Shown: positions 41,948 through 51,357 of the stretch, in pieces
How positions within the stretch are numbered: position 1 is the stretch's first letter
Layout of the letters: every line of letters starts with the position of its first letter
Assembly: GCA_002411015.1 (NCBI GenBank)
Contig: DHPY01000008.1
Span: 1,302 to 65,301 of the forward strand
DNA: 64,000 nucleotides
Origin: Armatimonadetes bacterium UBA5352
Lineage (GTDB): Bacteria; Armatimonadota; Zipacnadia; Zipacnadales; UBA5352
Reading direction: 5' to 3'
Translations under genes and position numbers: made by a program
The notes under the pieces: model-generated
The model's database searches: none
Seen by the model: the letters and a program-made list of their open reading frames with translations, nothing else
What the model was told of the DNA's origin: nothing

Positions 41948-42877
41948 GTGAGAATCGCCACCAACTCGTACATGACCGACACGAAGAACAACCTCGCGCG
42001 CGCACAGCAGGATCTGCGCCGCCTCAGCCGCCAGCTCTCCACCGGAAAGCGCCTCACGCGCCCCTCGGATGACCCGACCGCGGTCGGCTGGATCGTCAGC
42101 GCACGCTCCGACCTCGCGAACGTGCTCAACCAGCAGAAGGTGCTCACGCGCGCTAAGGCGCTGATCGGCCCCGCGGACGCCGCGCTGGACAACATCGCGA
42201 GTGCCCTTCGCGGTGCCCGCGACACCGTCCTCGGCGCCACGCAGCCGGGTAAGGACGCTGCCGCTCACCGCGCTGACGCCGCCGCGATTCGCAGCGTTCG
42301 CGAGCGCGTCATGGACGAAGCGAACATTGCGGTGCAGGGCAGCTACCTCTTCGCTGGCCGACTCAGCGCCACCAGACCCTTCGCGCAGGCTGCCGACGGC
42401 GCCGTCGCCTACTCCGGCGACTCGAGCGGCGTACAGCTCTGGGTGGCGCCGGACCGGCCGCTGGAGGTAACAGCTCCGGGTGATCGGCTCTTCAACTTCG
42501 AGGATTCGTCAGGCGCGCGCGCGGTTCCGGGCGTGGACACCGACCTGTTTGCGCTGCTCGACCAGATCGCGACCGCCATCGAGACCGGAGACGACTCGGC
42601 GATTCCGACCCTCGGGAAGAAGCTCGACGCGCTCTACGAGCAGGTCGTGGAGGAGCGCGGTGTGCTTGGCGCGCGGGCGCTGCGGGTCGAGGACGCGATC
42701 GACTCGGCGGGTGAGGCTGAACTCTCCGCGCGCGAGATCCTCGGTGACACCGAGGACGTGGACATCGCCACCGCGCTGATTGATCTGCAGCACCAGCAGC
42801 TCTGCTACCAGGCCGCGCTCGCCGCGACCTCACAGCTTGCCAGGATCCCGTCACTGTTCGAGCTCGGATGGACGTAG
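41948..42877 (+). CDS. flgL: Flagellar hook-associated protein 3 (FlgL)
   Basis: 309 aa, GTG start with GAAGGGGGA upstream. 'QDLRRLSRQLSTGKRLTRPS' and 'DDPTAVGWIV' match the N-terminal flagellin-like coiled coil of FlgL; the C-terminus 'DVDIATALIDLQHQQLCYQ' followed by 'AALAATSQLARIPSLFELGW' closes it. Last gene of the run; a shared terminator follows. Confidence 0.9.
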   Translation: MRIATNSYMTDTKNNLARAQQDLRRLSRQLSTGKRLTRPSDDPTAVGWIVSARSDLANVLNQQKVLTRAKALIGPADAALDNIASALRGARDTVLGATQPGKDAAAHRADAAAIRSVRERVMDEANIAVQGSYLFAGRLSATRPFAQAADGAVAYSGDSSGVQLWVAPDRPLEVTAPGDRLFNFEDSSGARAVPGVDTDLFALLDQIATAIETGDDSAIPTLGKKLDALYEQVVEERGVLGARALRVEDAIDSAGEAELSAREILGDTEDVDIATALIDLQHQQLCYQAALAATSQLARIPSLFELGWT

Positions 42878-42938
42878 CCGAGAAGCACCGCCGCCTCGCC
42901 GCAGTGAGCACATCCCGGACTCATCGCGGCCCTCATGC

Positions 42939-42970
42939 AAAGAGCCGCCGGCGATCGCCGGCGGCTCTTT
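42939..42970. terminator. Perfect 32-nt palindrome, bidirectional terminator
   Basis: AAAGAGCCGCCGGCG and its exact complement meet at a central AT, so the arms end in AAA on one strand and TTT on the other. Placed between the stops of flgL (42877, plus) and tpiA (43002, minus), it can end both transcripts with a short U-run. Confidence 0.85.
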
Positions 42971-43001
42971 GGTTCAGGCAACAGCTTTCCGCGAGGGGAA
43001 G

Positions 43002-43814
43002 CTACTTCGCGCTCGCGGCAGCAGCGTCGATCAGCGCGCCGAACGAGTCGGCCTTGAGCGATGCGCCGCCGACCAGCCCGCCGTCGATGTTCTCCTTCGC
43101 CATGAGCCCCTCGACGTTGTCCGGCTTGACGGAGCCGCCGTAGAGGACGCGCATCTTGTCGGCGACATCCTGCGAGTAGACCTCGGCGACGGTCGCGCGG
43201 ACCATCCCGCACACGCGGTCAGCCTCATCGGCATCGCAGACCTCGCCGGTGCCGATCGCCCAGACCGGTTCGTAGGCGATGATGATGTTGTCGGTTTCGG
43301 AGGCCGGGATGCCCTCCAGCGCCGCGCGCACCTGAGAGGCCACGACCTCGTCGGTATTGCCCGCCTGCCGCTCGCTGAGCAGCTCGCCGCAGCAGATGAT
43401 CGGCTTGAGGCCGGCCGCCAGCGCCGCCTTCGCCTTGCGGTTCACGGTGGCGTCGGTGTCGCCGAAGACCGCGGCGAGATCGTCCGCGTCGGCCTCATCC
43501 ATCGTGCCGAAGCGCCCGCGGCGCTCGGAGTGGCCGATGATGACATACTCGCAGCCGCAGGACAGCAGCATCCTCGCCGAGAGCTCTCCGGTGAAGGCGC
43601 CGTCTGCCTCCCAGAACAGGTTCTGCCCGCCAAGCTTGATGTTCGAGTTGCCGATGGACGAGTAGACGGTCGTGAGCGCCGTGGCGGGCGGGCAGAGGAT
43701 CACGAGCGCGTCCTCAACCCGGCCGCCATGCGCGGTTACGCCATCCGCAAGCGCCTTCGCCCCATCGTTGTCACAGTTCATCTTCCAGTTGCCGGCCATG
43801 ACCGGTTTGCGCAC
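43002..43814 (-). CDS. tpiA: Triosephosphate isomerase
   Basis: 270 aa. Interconverts DHAP and glyceraldehyde 3-phosphate. All key motifs are present: 'AGNWKMN' (catalytic Lys11), 'IIGHSERRG' (His), 'IAYEPVWAIGTG' (Glu, loop 6), 'YGGSVKPDN' and 'GGLVGGASL' for the phosphate. The GTG at 43814 is preferred: AGGGAG lies about 8 nt upstream and the product then starts 'MRKPVMAGNWK', as usual; the GTG at 43823 sits on the ribosome site itself. Last gene of yvcK-gap-pgk-tpiA. Confidence 0.95.
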   Translation of the reverse strand: MRKPVMAGNWKMNCDNDGAKALADGVTAHGGRVEDALVILCPPATALTTVYSSIGNSNIKLGGQNLFWEADGAFTGELSARMLLSCGCEYVIIGHSERRGRFGTMDEADADDLAAVFGDTDATVNRKAKAALAAGLKPIICCGELLSERQAGNTDEVVASQVRAALEGIPASETDNIIIAYEPVWAIGTGEVCDADEADRVCGMVRATVAEVYSQDVADKMRVLYGGSVKPDNVEGLMAKENIDGGLVGGASLKADSFGALIDAAAASAK

Positions 43815-43850
43815 GTCAATCACTCCCTGATGCTCATTCAGAAGCCGCGC

Positions 43851-45050
43851 TTATACCTCGTCGAGCGCCTCGACGCCCGGAAGCACGTCGCCCTGCACGT
43901 ACTCCAGCGAAGCGCCGCCGCCCGTCGAGATATGCGACATCTTGTCCTCGTATCCCATCTGTGTGACGGCCGCGACGGAATCGCCACCACCGACGACAGT
44001 GAATGCCTCTGTGTCCGCCAGCGCCTTCGCGACCGCCAGCGTCCCCTCGTTGAAGGGCACCTTCTCGAAGTGGCCCATCGGGCCATTCCAGAAGACGATC
44101 TTCGCCTCGTCACGGATGAGCCGGCCGAACTCCTCGCGCGTCTTCGGGCCGATATCCAGTGAGTCCCAGCCCGGCTCGATCGCGTCCGCATCGGCGAACT
44201 TCGTCTCGCCCGTGTCCGGCTCAACCTGCTTCATGTGCACATCGATCGGCAGCATAAGCCGCGACTCGATGAACTCCGCGAGCGTCTCGTCATCCATCAC
44301 GCTCTGCGCGGCCGCCACGCTCTTGTCGGTGCACAGCGACTTGCCGACCTCGCGACCCATGACCTTGAAGAACGCCCACGCCATCGCGCCGCCGACCAGG
44401 AGCTTCTCCACCCGCGGCAGGAGCTTCTTGATGGCGTCGATCTTGTCCTCAGCCTTTGCGCCACCGAGGATCACGATGAAGCCGTCGCCCGAGGCCTCGC
44501 GGCAGTTCTTCAGCTCGTTGAGCTCCTCATCCACGAGCAGGCCCGCCACGCAGGTGTCTACGTACTCGGTGACGCCCACGGTCGAGGCATGCGCGCGGTG
44601 CATCGCGCCGAACGCGTCGTCCACGAACAGCTCCGCGTCCCCCGCGAGAGCCTGAGCGAACTCGGCGCCGTTCTCCTCTTCATCCGGGTAGAAGCGCGTG
44701 TTCTCGAGCAGCAGCACCTCGCCGCCGCCAAGCTGCGCGCGCATCTGCGCGACTTCATCGCCGATGCAGTCCGGGGCCATCGTCACGGGCGCATCGAGCA
44801 GCTCCGCCAGGCGCTTCGCGACCGGCTCGAGGGTGTACTTCATGTTCCGCTCGCCCTTGGGGCGCCCGAGGTGTGAGCAGAGCGTGACGGGGCAGCCTGC
44901 GTCGAGGAGCATCTGGATCGTGGGGAGTGCGCCCTGGATGCGCGTCTCATCGGTGATCTGGTCACCCTCGAGCGGGACGTTGAAGTCCACGCGCACGAGG
45001 GTCGGTTGTCCGGTGAGGCTTATGTCGCTGACGGTCTTCTTCCTCGCCAT
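43851..45050 (-). CDS. pgk: Phosphoglycerate kinase
   Basis: 399 aa, standard length. 'LVRVDFNVPLEG', 'LCSHLGRPKGERN', 'VDDAFGAMHRAHAST', 'ILGGAKAEDKI' and C-terminal 'VVGGGDSVAAVTQMG' cover the 3PG- and ATP-binding sites of both lobes. Transfers phosphate from 1,3-bisphosphoglycerate to ADP. Lies 36 nt before tpiA, with a hairpin between it and gap. Confidence 0.97.
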   Translation of the reverse strand: MARKKTVSDISLTGQPTLVRVDFNVPLEGDQITDETRIQGALPTIQMLLDAGCPVTLCSHLGRPKGERNMKYTLEPVAKRLAELLDAPVTMAPDCIGDEVAQMRAQLGGGEVLLLENTRFYPDEEENGAEFAQALAGDAELFVDDAFGAMHRAHASTVGVTEYVDTCVAGLLVDEELNELKNCREASGDGFIVILGGAKAEDKIDAIKKLLPRVEKLLVGGAMAWAFFKVMGREVGKSLCTDKSVAAAQSVMDDETLAEFIESRLMLPIDVHMKQVEPDTGETKFADADAIEPGWDSLDIGPKTREEFGRLIRDEAKIVFWNGPMGHFEKVPFNEGTLAVAKALADTEAFTVVGGGDSVAAVTQMGYEDKMSHISTGGGASLEYVQGDVLPGVEALDEV

Positions 45051-45089
45051 CTTCCTTACCCTCCCATCACAGGAACCCCGAAAGGTGAA

Positions 45090-45124
45090 ACAGGCGCCGC
45101 CCCGGTCTCGGGAACGGCGCCTGT
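45090..45124 (-). terminator. Nested hairpin between gap and pgk
   Basis: Outer stem ACAGGCGCCG (45090-45099) with CGGCGCCTGT (45115-45124) and an inner CCCG-GTCT-CGGG stem. It begins 17 nt past the gap stop codon. Without a U-run it could act as a partial terminator or an mRNA-stability element, giving more gap than pgk/tpiA message. Confidence 0.55.
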
Positions 45125-45140
45125 GATTGGCGGGTGCTGC

Positions 45141-46157
45141 TTAGAGGCCCATCTGAGCCATCTTCATCATCAGATCGGCGGTGCGGTTCGAGTAGCCCCA
45201 CTCGTTGTCGTACCAGCCGAGCACCTTGACGAAGTTGCCGTCTACGACGTAGGTGCCGCCTGAGTCGAAGACACAGGAGGACGGGTCGCCGACGATGTCC
45301 TGGAGGACGATCTCGTCCTCGGTGTAGGTCAGGTAGCCCTGCAGCGGCGCCTGCGAGGCAGCGGCCTTGAAGGCAGCGTTGATCTCGTCCTTCGTAGCGG
45401 GCTTCGCCAGTTCGACGCTCAGGTCAACAACCGAGCCGGTCGGGGTCGGGACGCGCATCGCGTAGCCATCGAGCTTGCCGTTGAGCTCCGGGATGACGAC
45501 GCCGATCGCCGAGGCGGCGCCGGTGGAGGTCGGGATCATGTTGATCGCGGCCGAGCGCGCGCGGCGCAGGTCGCTGTGCGGACCATCGAGGATGACCTGG
45601 TCGTTCGTATAGCTGTGGATCGTGGTCATGAGGCCGCGAACGATCCCGAAGGAGTCGTTGAGGACCTTAGCCATCGGCGCGAGACAGTTGGTGGTACATG
45701 AGGCGTTGGAGACGATGTGATCGTTCGCCGGATCGTAGGTGTCGTCGTTGACGCCGAGGACGAAGGTCGGGCAGGGCTTCTTCGGCGGGGCGGAGATGAT
45801 CGCCTTCTTGGCGCCGGCCTCGAGGTGTCTGGCAGCCTCATCGGGGCCGCGGAAGAAACCGGTCGACTCGAGCACGATCTCTGCGCCAAGCTCGCCCCAC
45901 GGCAGCTTCGCCGGGTCGCGCTCAGCAAGGCTCTTTACGCAGACGCCGTCAACGATGATGTTGCCGTCCTTCGCCTCGACAACGCCGTCGAAACGGCCGT
46001 AGACGCTGTCATACTTGAGCAGGTGCGCCAGGGTTGCGTCGTCGGTCAGGTCATTGACCGCGACGACTTCGAGGTCCTCACGGTAGTTGTCCCAGATCGC
46101 CTTGAAGACCTGGCGACCGATGCGGCCGAAGCCGTTAATGGCTACCTTTACTGCCAC
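45141..46157 (-). CDS. gap: Glyceraldehyde-3-phosphate dehydrogenase
   Basis: 338 aa. Oxidises glyceraldehyde 3-phosphate with NAD+ and phosphate. Rossmann motif '[12 protein letters not shown]', catalytic Cys in '[12 protein letters not shown]', catalytic His in '[11 protein letters not shown]', and C-terminal '[11 protein letters not shown]'. The GTG at 46157 is the start, since GAGGGA lies about 7 nt upstream and the coenzyme motif begins six residues later; the long upstream open frame is not coding. Second gene of the yvcK operon. Confidence 0.97.
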   Translation of the reverse strand: MAVKVAINGFGRIGRQVFKAIWDNYREDLEVVAVNDLTDDATLAHLLKYDSVYGRFDGVVEAKDGNIIVDGVCVKSLAERDPAKLPWGELGAEIVLESTGFFRGPDEAARHLEAGAKKAIISAPPKKPCPTFVLGVNDDTYDPANDHIVSNASCTTNCLAPMAKVLNDSFGIVRGLMTTIHSYTNDQVILDGPHSDLRRARSAAINMIPTSTGAASAIGVVIPELNGKLDGYAMRVPTPTGSVVDLSVELAKPATKDEINAAFKAAASQAPLQGYLTYTEDEIVLQDIVGDPSSCVFDSGGTYVVDGNFVKVLGWYDNEWGYSNRTADLMMKMAQMGL

Positions 46158-46243
46158 TTCAGATCCCTCCTCGGGTATGTGGGCACGTTTCGTCTCGACT
46201 GGTGGCGCTTGCGCGCCTGCAAACAGGATGTGCGTGCGGTCGG

Positions 46244-47533
46244 TCACATGAGGGCGGGGGCCCTCTCCTCAAGCAGTTCCAGCAACCTGTCCGCCACCGC
46301 TTGAGGATCGTGGCGAACCCACCCATCGGGCGACAGATCGACCACCTCCGCACGCACCGGGATCACCCCAAGGCGCGCAACTTCGGTGTAGTCGGGCTCA
46401 ACAAAATCGGCTCCGGTCGCGCGGTACCTCGCCAGCACCCACTCCTCGACCGGTTCGCAGTTCATCAGCACGTAGTCGAACGGCAACTCCCCGGTATGCC
46501 GCTGTATGGCCTTCACATGATCCGCCGCGGTGAAATTGGAGGTCTCACCGGGCTGGGTCATGATGTTGCAGATGAAGACCTTTGTGGCCGAGGCGCGGCG
46601 GACCGCCTCATTCACCTCGGGCACCAGGAAGTTCGGTATGACGCTCGTGAAGGTGCTCCCCGGCCCCACAACGATCAACTCCGCGGCCTCGATCGCCTCG
46701 ATGGCCTCCTGCACCGCACGCGGGTTGGGCGGGTCGAGGTAGACGTAGTCTATCCGCCTGTCCGCCGCGGTGATCGCCGACTCACCGCGGATGACCTCAC
46801 CATCGGCCATCTTCGCGCACAGCGTCACGCGATCGGCGGTCGGCGGCAACACCCGTCCGCGGATGGCCAAAACGCGGCTGGTCTCGCGCACCGCCTGCTC
46901 GAGATCGCCGGTGATGTCTGTCAGCGCCGCGATGAGAAGATTCCCGAAGCTGTGCCCGCCGAGCCCGCCGGCTTCACCGTTGAAGCGGTACTGGAACAAC
47001 TCGGTCATCAAAGGTTCGGAATCGGCAAGCGCAACGAGGCAGTTGCGGATGTCGCCTGGCGGCGGGACGTTCATATCCGCCCGCAGGCGCCCTGAGCTTC
47101 CGCCATCGTCGGCCACTGTCGCGATTGCTGTGATGTTGGTTGTGTAGCCCTTGAGGCCACGAAGGAGCGTGGAGAGACCGGTGCCGCCGCCCACGGCCAC
47201 CACGCGCGGCCCGCCCTGCAGGCGGCGTTGGCGCAGCATCAGGTCCACCAGATGGCTCTCTGCCTCGGGATGAAGTGCGCACGCGACCGAGCGCACAAGC
47301 TGTCGCAGCGAGATGGCCACGGCAAGCAGGCCCAGCGCGGCCGCCACGATCCCAATCGTTGTCGCTCGGCCGGTGTCACCGATCGAGCCGATCAGATCGA
47401 AGACCATCAGGTTGGCAATGAGCAGCGTGCCGCCACTGATGGCGATCATGCCGATGAAAAGCAGGAGCAGCCATCGCTTGACACGCAGACCCGGTTGGAG
47501 CCAGCCAAAGACCCTTCTCAGGGCGCCGCTCAT
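46244..47533 (-). CDS. yvcK: Gluconeogenesis factor YvcK/CofD-like protein with N-terminal membrane segments
   Basis: 429 aa. Residues 18-80 contain two hydrophobic helices ('[20 protein letters not shown]', '[19 protein letters not shown]'). The CofD-like domain starts at about 105 with '[19 protein letters not shown]' and continues '[20 protein letters not shown]' and '[14 protein letters not shown]', and later '[20 protein letters not shown]'. YvcK binds UDP-sugars and in Bacillus and mycobacteria links carbon source to cell-wall synthesis. It is the promoter-proximal gene, followed by gap, pgk and tpiA. The ATG at 47533 is chosen; an ATG at 47560 in frame is an alternative. Confidence 0.9.
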   Translation of the reverse strand: MSGALRRVFGWLQPGLRVKRWLLLLFIGMIAISGGTLLIANLMVFDLIGSIGDTGRATTIGIVAAALGLLAVAISLRQLVRSVACALHPEAESHLVDLMLRQRRLQGGPRVVAVGGGTGLSTLLRGLKGYTTNITAIATVADDGGSSGRLRADMNVPPPGDIRNCLVALADSEPLMTELFQYRFNGEAGGLGGHSFGNLLIAALTDITGDLEQAVRETSRVLAIRGRVLPPTADRVTLCAKMADGEVIRGESAITAADRRIDYVYLDPPNPRAVQEAIEAIEAAELIVVGPGSTFTSVIPNFLVPEVNEAVRRASATKVFICNIMTQPGETSNFTAADHVKAIQRHTGELPFDYVLMNCEPVEEWVLARYRATGADFVEPDYTEVARLGVIPVRAEVVDLSPDGWVRHDPQAVADRLLELLEERAPALM

Positions 47534-47762
47534 GGTACGCCAGCCCCCTGTAGCGGGCATCGATGCCGATCTCGCCGTTCCTCCTCCCCGGCGCGCCGGC
47601 CGACCTGCTCGGCGCAACGTGCCCCTCCAGACTACCTCCAAGGGGCGGCGCGGCCTCGCCAGACCGCCATGCCAGGAGGAACCAGCGCACTCTGCCGGCC
47701 GCGAATTCACCCGCTGATCGCGCCCGACTCGCCTGCCGGAAAGCCCTCTCCAATTCCGGTCG

Positions 47763-47791
47763 AGTATAGCATAGCGGAAATGGCGAGTCAA
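47763..47791 (-). promoter_or_regulatory. Sigma70-type promoter for yvcK-gap-pgk-tpiA
   Basis: Minus strand: -35 TTGACT (47791-47786), 17-nt spacer, -10 TATACT (47768-47763). Expected start near 47756, leaving a leader of about 220 nt before the yvcK ATG. Confidence 0.7.
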
Positions 47792-47871
47792 CTTGAGGAG
47801 GAGCCCGGTATCTCGTGGGGAATAGTGCCATTCGGGCCTCTCCGCGCGCTTCGCGGGGGCGTCCGGGTCGG

Positions 47872-47900
47872 TTGACATGCCGTAGCGAAGTTGCTATCAT
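47872..47900 (+). promoter_or_regulatory. Sigma70-type promoter for the S8 protease operon
   Basis: Plus strand: -35 TTGACA (47872-47877), exactly 17 nt, -10 TATCAT (47895-47900). Expected start near 47907, giving a 60-nt leader to the ATG at 47967. Divergent from the yvcK promoter; the two -35 boxes are 80 bp apart. Confidence 0.75.
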
Positions 47901-47966
47901 CCACCCGATTCTGAGGGATGCTCTGTGCTGTATCGTGATTCTCCGCAATCTGGGAGGCGGTCCCTG

Positions 47967-50900
47967 ATGATGCTCCGCCGACGCGGCTCCGTGGTAGTTT
48001 GCGCAGCTCTGCTCCTCATCGTGTTCCTCTGTGCCGCATCCTTCGCCGCTCCTCTCAAGACGGAGATTGTCAGTCCCCAGATGTATCCGGCGATGGTCGG
48101 CGGCCGCACCGTGCCCATGCCCGATCAGGCCGTCTCCGGTCAGGTCATCGCGGGCCTTGCCCCAGGTGCGACCGAGCAGCAGCTCCAGCAACTCCTCGCC
48201 GCCACCGGCGCGACCTTCAAGTCGCGCATCGAAGGGACATCGCTCGTGGTGCTCTCCCTCCCCAACGGCATGAGCGTCCTTGATGGGGTCAGGCTGCTCT
48301 CAGGCCGCTCTCCGCTTGACTTCGTCGAGCCCGACCGGGTGCGCTACCTGCTCGGATCGCCCAACGACACCCTCTACGCGCAGCAGTACCACCTGCCGCT
48401 GATTGCGGCTGAGGCAGGCTGGGATGTGCAGCAGGGAGCGGCCAGCATGGTAGTCGCGGTCGTGGACAGTGGCTACGATCCGGACCACGAGGACCTCGTC
48501 GACAGGTACTGGCAGAACGCGTCTGAGGCCGGCGGGACCGCCGGCGTTGACGACGACGGCAACGGCTTCGTCGATGACATCGCAGGCTGGGACTTCTGGC
48601 AGAACGACAACGACCCCGATGCCCATCCGGCCGACGGTGAGACCTACGACAGCGGCGCCGTCTCCCACGGCACCCACTGCGCGGGCATCATAGGCGCTTC
48701 CACCAACAACTCTCTGGGCGTGGCCGGCATCGACTGGAACTGCAGGATCATGCCGGTGCGCGTATTTGGCCCCGAGGGAAGCTCGTCAGACAGCGTGATC
48801 ATCCAGGGCTTCCAGTATGCGGTCGCCAACGGCGCCGATGTCATCAACCTGAGCTGCGGCGGCGGCTACAGTGAGGCCTACACCGCGCCAATCGCGGCCG
48901 CCCATGCGGCCGGGATCGTCGTCGTCGCCTCCGCCGGGAACGAATCGTGGACCTTCACGAGCGAGCGGTGGACCTGGATGTCCCCCGTCTGCAACGACGG
49001 TCCGAACATCGGTGTTGACAACAACGTGATCGGCGTCGCCGCCACCGACAGCAGCGACATGGCGGCCGGCTTCACCAACACAGATGACTCCGGCTACCGC
49101 TTCGTGGACGTCTCGGCGCCCGGTGTGCAGATCCTGAGCACCTACTACTACGATCCGACCCTCGCGGGCAACGATGTGCCCTACGGTCTGATGAGCGGCA
49201 CCTCGATGGCCGCTCCCGTCGTCTCCGGGCTCGCGGCGCTCGTGAAGGCCCAGTTCGGCGCCTACAACGCCGCCGATGTCATCAACCAGATCAGGGTTAC
49301 CACCGACGACATCAGCTCGCAGAACCCGCTGACGGCGCGCCAGCTCGGGACCGGCCGCGTGAACGCAGCCGCGGCGCTTGGCCTTGATGTCCCGCCGGCG
49401 CCGGTCACCAGCCTCCAGGCCCGCGACACCGTGGGCGACGAGGGTGGCAGCATCACGGTGAGCTGGAGGGCTTCTGAGGACGACGGCAAGGACGTTGTGG
49501 GCTACACGCTGCTGCGGGCGGGCGAGAGCAGTATGATCCCGAACACGCCCGGGAGCTTCTCACAGCTTGCGCAGCTCCCTCCCGGCACCGAGATGTATAT
49601 AGACGCGCCGGTTCCGGACGACACGCCCTACTGGTATCAGGTCGCTACGCTTGACGCCTCCAACAGCGTCCTCTCCGCGGTGGCAGGCCCCGCAATGGCG
49701 CGCGATGACCTCGCGCCCGATCCCATCACCAACCTCGTGGCCATGGATACCCAGGCTGACAGCGGCGGCTCCATCACCGTCAGTTGGTTCGGCTACACCG
49801 GCCCGAGTGACCTCGCCGAGTTCCGTCTCTACCGCGAGGGGGCGTCGTTCACGAACGTCGCCGACCTCGAGCCGCTCGCCGTCCTTGCTCCCGATGATGC
49901 CATGCGCTACATCGACAGGACAACCGTGGACGGTACCGAATACTGGTATGCAGTAACAGCAGTTGATGATGCGGACAACGAGAACCAGGAGGTCACGGCG
50001 GCGGGCCCCGCCATCTCAAGCCCCAACTTCTCGTTCAGCTATCCGGCCGGCCTGTCGATTATCTCATTGGGCGCCACCCCGAGCGACCCGAACCTGCGCG
50101 ATATTGACGATATCCTCGGGCTCGATGCGCAGGGCCAGGCGAACCTGGCGTACTGGGATGCGGCCGCAAATCAGTACGTGCTCTGGTCGGATACGCCCGG
50201 ATCAGCGGTCTTCGCGCAGCAGCTCGGCCGCTCATGGTGGCTGAAGAGCCCGCAGCCGATCGTCGTGAACATCAGCGGACAGGCGCCGCCGGTGGGCGAC
50301 GTGCAGCGGCAGGTGATCGCGGGCTGGAACCAGCTCGGCAACCCGTTCCCGAGCGCAATCGACTTCAGCATCACCGAAGTCACCGGCATCGGCCAGGGAA
50401 CTCCCGTGAGCCTCAGCGCGTCCAACGAGCTTGGATACACCCGAGATTACGCGTGGGGCTACGACAGCAGGACGAACAGCTACAGGCTGATCGCGGGCCT
50501 CGATCTGCCGTTCGCGACAAAGACGCTTGACAAGGGCCGGGGTGCACTCTTCTTGGCACGCCGCCCGGCGACGCTGCTGCTCAAGCGCCCGGTCATGCCG
50601 ACCGCCAGCGCGCAGGAGCAGGCCGCGAGCTTCGAAGGATGGGCGTTGCGCCTCGTCGCGCAGGCGCAGGAGATGGCGGACACCGACAACTTCCTCGGCG
50701 TCTGCGCCGCGCCCGACGCGGTCTCCGGCATCGTGTCACCGCTGCGGCCCGACGCAGATCTTGATCTTTACTTCGTCCGACCCGCCGCTGATGGCGGACG
50801 GATGGCAACTGACTTCGTCGCCCCCGAGGGCGTCCGGGAATGGGAGGTGCGGGTGGCCTGCGCCGTCCCCCAGACGACCGTTCGGCTGAGCTGGCCCGAT

Positions 50901-51347
50901 CTGAGCGAGCTTCCAGGCGACATCAGGCCCATGCTGGTTGACAACGCAACCGGACGCACCATCTATCTCAGGACGAGCACGGGGTACAGCTATGACGTCG
51001 GCGACGAGCCCTCTGAACGCAGCTTCACGATCCGCATCGCGGACGCAGCCGGAGCGCTTGCCATCAACACACTCAGCGCCGGAGCAGCCGGCGGCGGCGG
51101 GCAGATCGTCTACGCGCTCTCCCAGGATGCCTCTGTGGGCGTCGAGGTGCTCAACATCGCCGGCATCACCGTCCGCCGCATCTTCACCGAGCGCGCGCAA
51201 TCCGCTGGGCCGCAGCAGGTCACGTGGGATGGGCGCAATGCCGCCGGCAGCAGCGTCCCGGCCGGCACATACCTCATCCGCGTCACCGCGCGGAGCGACG
51301 ACGGGCAGCAGGTCAGCGCCATCCGCAGCCTCCAGCTCGGCCGATGA
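47967..51347 (+). CDS. Secreted multidomain subtilisin-like (S8) protease with FN3 and FlgD-Ig-like tail
   Basis: 1126 aa. GGGAGG 9 nt upstream selects the ATG at 47967. Signal peptide to about residue 28 (ASFAA). Prodomain-like segment 45-125 ('IAGLAPGATEQQLQQLL'). S8 catalytic domain 135-455 with Asp167 ('VVDSGYDPDHEDL'), His234 ('SHGTHCAGI'), oxyanion Asn325 and Ser413 ('GTSMAAP'), all intact. An insert 'GVDDDGNGFVDDIAGWDF' may bind calcium. Two FN3-like domains, each with 'GGSITVSW', run from about 460 to 690. A further beta region follows, and the last 80 residues ('VGVEVLNIAGITVRRIF', 'GPQQVTWDGRNAAGSSVPAG') form a FlgD-Ig-like domain resembling sorting or anchoring tails. First of three co-directional genes. 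Confidence 0.88.
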   Translation: MMLRRRGSVVVCAALLLIVFLCAASFAAPLKTEIVSPQMYPAMVGGRTVPMPDQAVSGQVIAGLAPGATEQQLQQLLAATGATFKSRIEGTSLVVLSLPNGMSVLDGVRLLSGRSPLDFVEPDRVRYLLGSPNDTLYAQQYHLPLIAAEAGWDVQQGAASMVVAVVDSGYDPDHEDLVDRYWQNASEAGGTAGVDDDGNGFVDDIAGWDFWQNDNDPDAHPADGETYDSGAVSHGTHCAGIIGASTNNSLGVAGIDWNCRIMPVRVFGPEGSSSDSVIIQGFQYAVANGADVINLSCGGGYSEAYTAPIAAAHAAGIVVVASAGNESWTFTSERWTWMSPVCNDGPNIGVDNNVIGVAATDSSDMAAGFTNTDDSGYRFVDVSAPGVQILSTYYYDPTLAGNDVPYGLMSGTSMAAPVVSGLAALVKAQFGAYNAADVINQIRVTTDDISSQNPLTARQLGTGRVNAAAALGLDVPPAPVTSLQARDTVGDEGGSITVSWRASEDDGKDVVGYTLLRAGESSMIPNTPGSFSQLAQLPPGTEMYIDAPVPDDTPYWYQVATLDASNSVLSAVAGPAMARDDLAPDPITNLVAMDTQADSGGSITVSWFGYTGPSDLAEFRLYREGASFTNVADLEPLAVLAPDDAMRYIDRTTVDGTEYWYAVTAVDDADNENQEVTAAGPAISSPNFSFSYPAGLSIISLGATPSDPNLRDIDDILGLDAQGQANLAYWDAAANQYVLWSDTPGSAVFAQQLGRSWWLKSPQPIVVNISGQAPPVGDVQRQVIAGWNQLGNPFPSAIDFSITEVTGIGQGTPVSLSASNELGYTRDYAWGYDSRTNSYRLIAGLDLPFATKTLDKGRGALFLARRPATLLLKRPVMPTASAQEQAASFEGWALRLVAQAQEMADTDNFLGVCAAPDAVSGIVSPLRPDADLDLYFVRPAADGGRMATDFVAPEGVREWEVRVACAVPQTTVRLSWPDLSELPGDIRPMLVDNATGRTIYLRTSTGYSYDVGDEPSERSFTIRIADAAGALAINTLSAGAAGGGGQIVYALSQDASVGVEVLNIAGITVRRIFTERAQSAGPQQVTWDGRNAAGSSVPAGTYLIRVTARSDDGQQVSAIRSLQLGR

Positions 51348-51357
51348 GCGTGGCGGC

